The position numbers were made by a program, and so were the translations under genes. A stretch of DNA of 8,746 nt, taken from Mycoplasmataceae bacterium (lineage in GTDB: Bacteria > Bacillota_I > Bacilli_A > Mycoplasmatales > Hepatoplasmataceae). This document shows positions 7,701 through 8,746 of this stretch, piece by piece (position 1 is the stretch's first letter; every line of letters begins with the position of its first letter). The notes beneath the pieces were generated by a model. The model was not told where the DNA came from. It did no database searches and worked only from the letters and a program-made list of their open reading frames with translations. Location: positions 1 to 8,746 of the forward strand of contig JABSQD010000018.1 in NCBI GenBank assembly GCA_013214765.1, in the 5' to 3' direction.

Positions 7701-8746
7701 GATGTGGTGAATTCACTTATCTCTTTTTCTGGATTGATGAATATTTGTTTTCTATCTGTTATTTTATTATTTTTATATTTTACAGCGCCAAATTCAATTA
7801 TTTCACCTAAATATGCGGAAACAGATGTTGTTTCCAAATCAAAAAACACATATTCTGCATCTACTAAATTTTGGTCTCTCTCATTTATTACAATTTTTGT
7901 ATTCACATCATCATAAATATCAAATTCAGCACCATAATTAAATTTAATATCAGTTTCTAATGATGCAGCATAAACATCAGGAAAAGATTGAACCGAATTA
8001 TGATCAGTTATTGTAATTGAATTTAAATTATATGCTTTAGCATATTCAATATAATCTCTCACTTCAGCTATACCATCTAATGTGGACATTTTAGTATGGA
8101 CATGAAATTCATTTCTTTTATATTCTGTATCATCAGATTCTATTTTTAAAATAGAATTGTTAGAGATTATTTGTATAGAATTAACATTAAATCCTTTTAA
8201 TATATTTACTTTATTGAATTCATCAAATTCATAAATTCCATACATTCTAATTGAATCATTTTTTTTAATTTCTAATCCTATTTGTTGTTTATCAAAAATA
8301 ACTACAGGTACTGCTTTATCTTGATTACCTAAAGAAAATGAGTGAATAATTGTCCCAATTTTACTTTTTCGTTCCTTATATTTAAAAACGAAACCTTCAA
8401 AATAAACATTTTTTTGTAAATCATTTATTTCAAAATCAATTGGTTTATGTCTAGGTCTAATAGTTTCATCTAAAATTTTTGTTTTATTATAAACTGTGCT
8501 TTTAACTTTAAAAATTTCTTTTATTAATTTATTAACCCCTAGTGCTTCAGGAGTAAAAATTACTTCTATATTTAGATTAGAAATAGAAAATCATTTTAAA
8601 AAATTTTTTATTTCATTTTTTATTTCATTAAATTCATTTACTGATGATTTCTTTGAAAATTTAACTTCTATTTTATCATTATTAATTTCAATTATAAAAT
8701 CAGATAATTTAATAGGAATTTTTTTATATTCTAAAAAAATTTTTAT
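4742..8746 (-). CDS. polC: DNA polymerase III PolC-type alpha subunit, N-terminus missing
   Basis: 1334 codons are present; comparison with the roughly 1440-residue family suggests about 100 N-terminal residues lie beyond the right edge. It is one frame with many TGA codons read as Trp, e.g. at 8593-8591, 7627-7625, 7501-7499, 5998-5996, 5530-5528 and 5239-5237. PolC replicates the chromosome and proofreads its own product. Order seen, numbered from the first codon in the window: OB-like region; PHP domain with [13 protein letters not shown] (about 213-225) and [12 protein letters not shown]; an inserted DEDDh exonuclease with DLET (Asp303, Glu305), AHNASFD (Asp388) and HRADYDA (Asp449); the second PHP half; a zinc finger with CKKC and CPVC (6340-6260); and the polymerase palm with PDIDLNFS (Asp855, Asp857) and LKLDFLGH (Asp980). 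TTGQHPGG and [16 protein letters not shown] follow. The C-terminal QLSLFE resembles a beta-clamp-binding motif. GDYQ and GHDDP of relatives read RDNQ and GHLDP here. Confidence 0.97.

Noticed and set aside
4742..8746. polC as a decayed gene in several fragments
   Set aside because: All fragments are in the same frame and are separated only by TGA codons; with UGA as Trp the product is continuous, with all exonuclease and polymerase catalytic residues intact.
1..8746. Mobile element, CRISPR array, tRNA/rRNA or a novel defence-type system
   Set aside because: Nearly every base is accounted for by core genes in a conserved order; I saw no direct-repeat arrays, transposase motifs, tRNA cloverleafs or unexplained gene.

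Overview
The window looks like a stretch of a very AT-rich Mollicutes genome (Mycoplasma/Spiroplasma-type) that reads UGA as tryptophan. Read with the standard code, polC, nusA, infB and truB each break into pieces at TGA. Read with translation table 4, each becomes one continuous frame. Several of the recoded TGA codons fall where the families have conserved tryptophans, for example the EEWGG motif of IF2. The genus cannot be fixed from the sequence alone.

All genes are on the minus strand, so the window reads right to left. Positions 8746-4742 hold most of polC, the Gram-positive-type replicative DNA polymerase; its N-terminus lies outside the window. A spacer of about 95 bp follows (4741-4647), with a candidate -10 box and a perfect 9-bp stem-loop. 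Next comes the compact nusA-infB operon: nusA (4646-3312), ylxR/rnpM (3328-3071), infB (3067-1229), rbfA (1226-891), truB (888-76) and the first 76 bases of ribF (76-1). Junctions inside the operon are very tight: a 17-bp overlap, gaps of 2-3 bp, and a one-base TAATG overlap. This suggests one transcript with translational coupling.

The genes form the conserved block for transcription elongation, translation initiation and 30S maturation: NusA (pausing and antitermination), YlxR/RnpM (small RNA-binding RNase P modulator), IF2 (initiator tRNA and subunit joining), RbfA (30S maturation) and TruB (tRNA Psi55). RibF (FMN/FAD synthesis) follows. Compared with the usual Firmicutes order, rimP (normally before nusA) and ylxQ (the L7Ae-like gene normally between ylxR and infB) are missing here.

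This is core, housekeeping DNA. I see no mobile element, CRISPR array, tRNA or rRNA, phage or defence gene, and no previously undescribed system. The points worth a second look are small: the stem-loop in the nusA leader, the uncertain ylxR start with a Shine-Dalgarno-like sequence inside the frame, loss of the conserved active-site histidine in TruB, substitutions in IF2 switch I and in PolC palm motifs, and an acidic Asn/Gln-containing tail on NusA.
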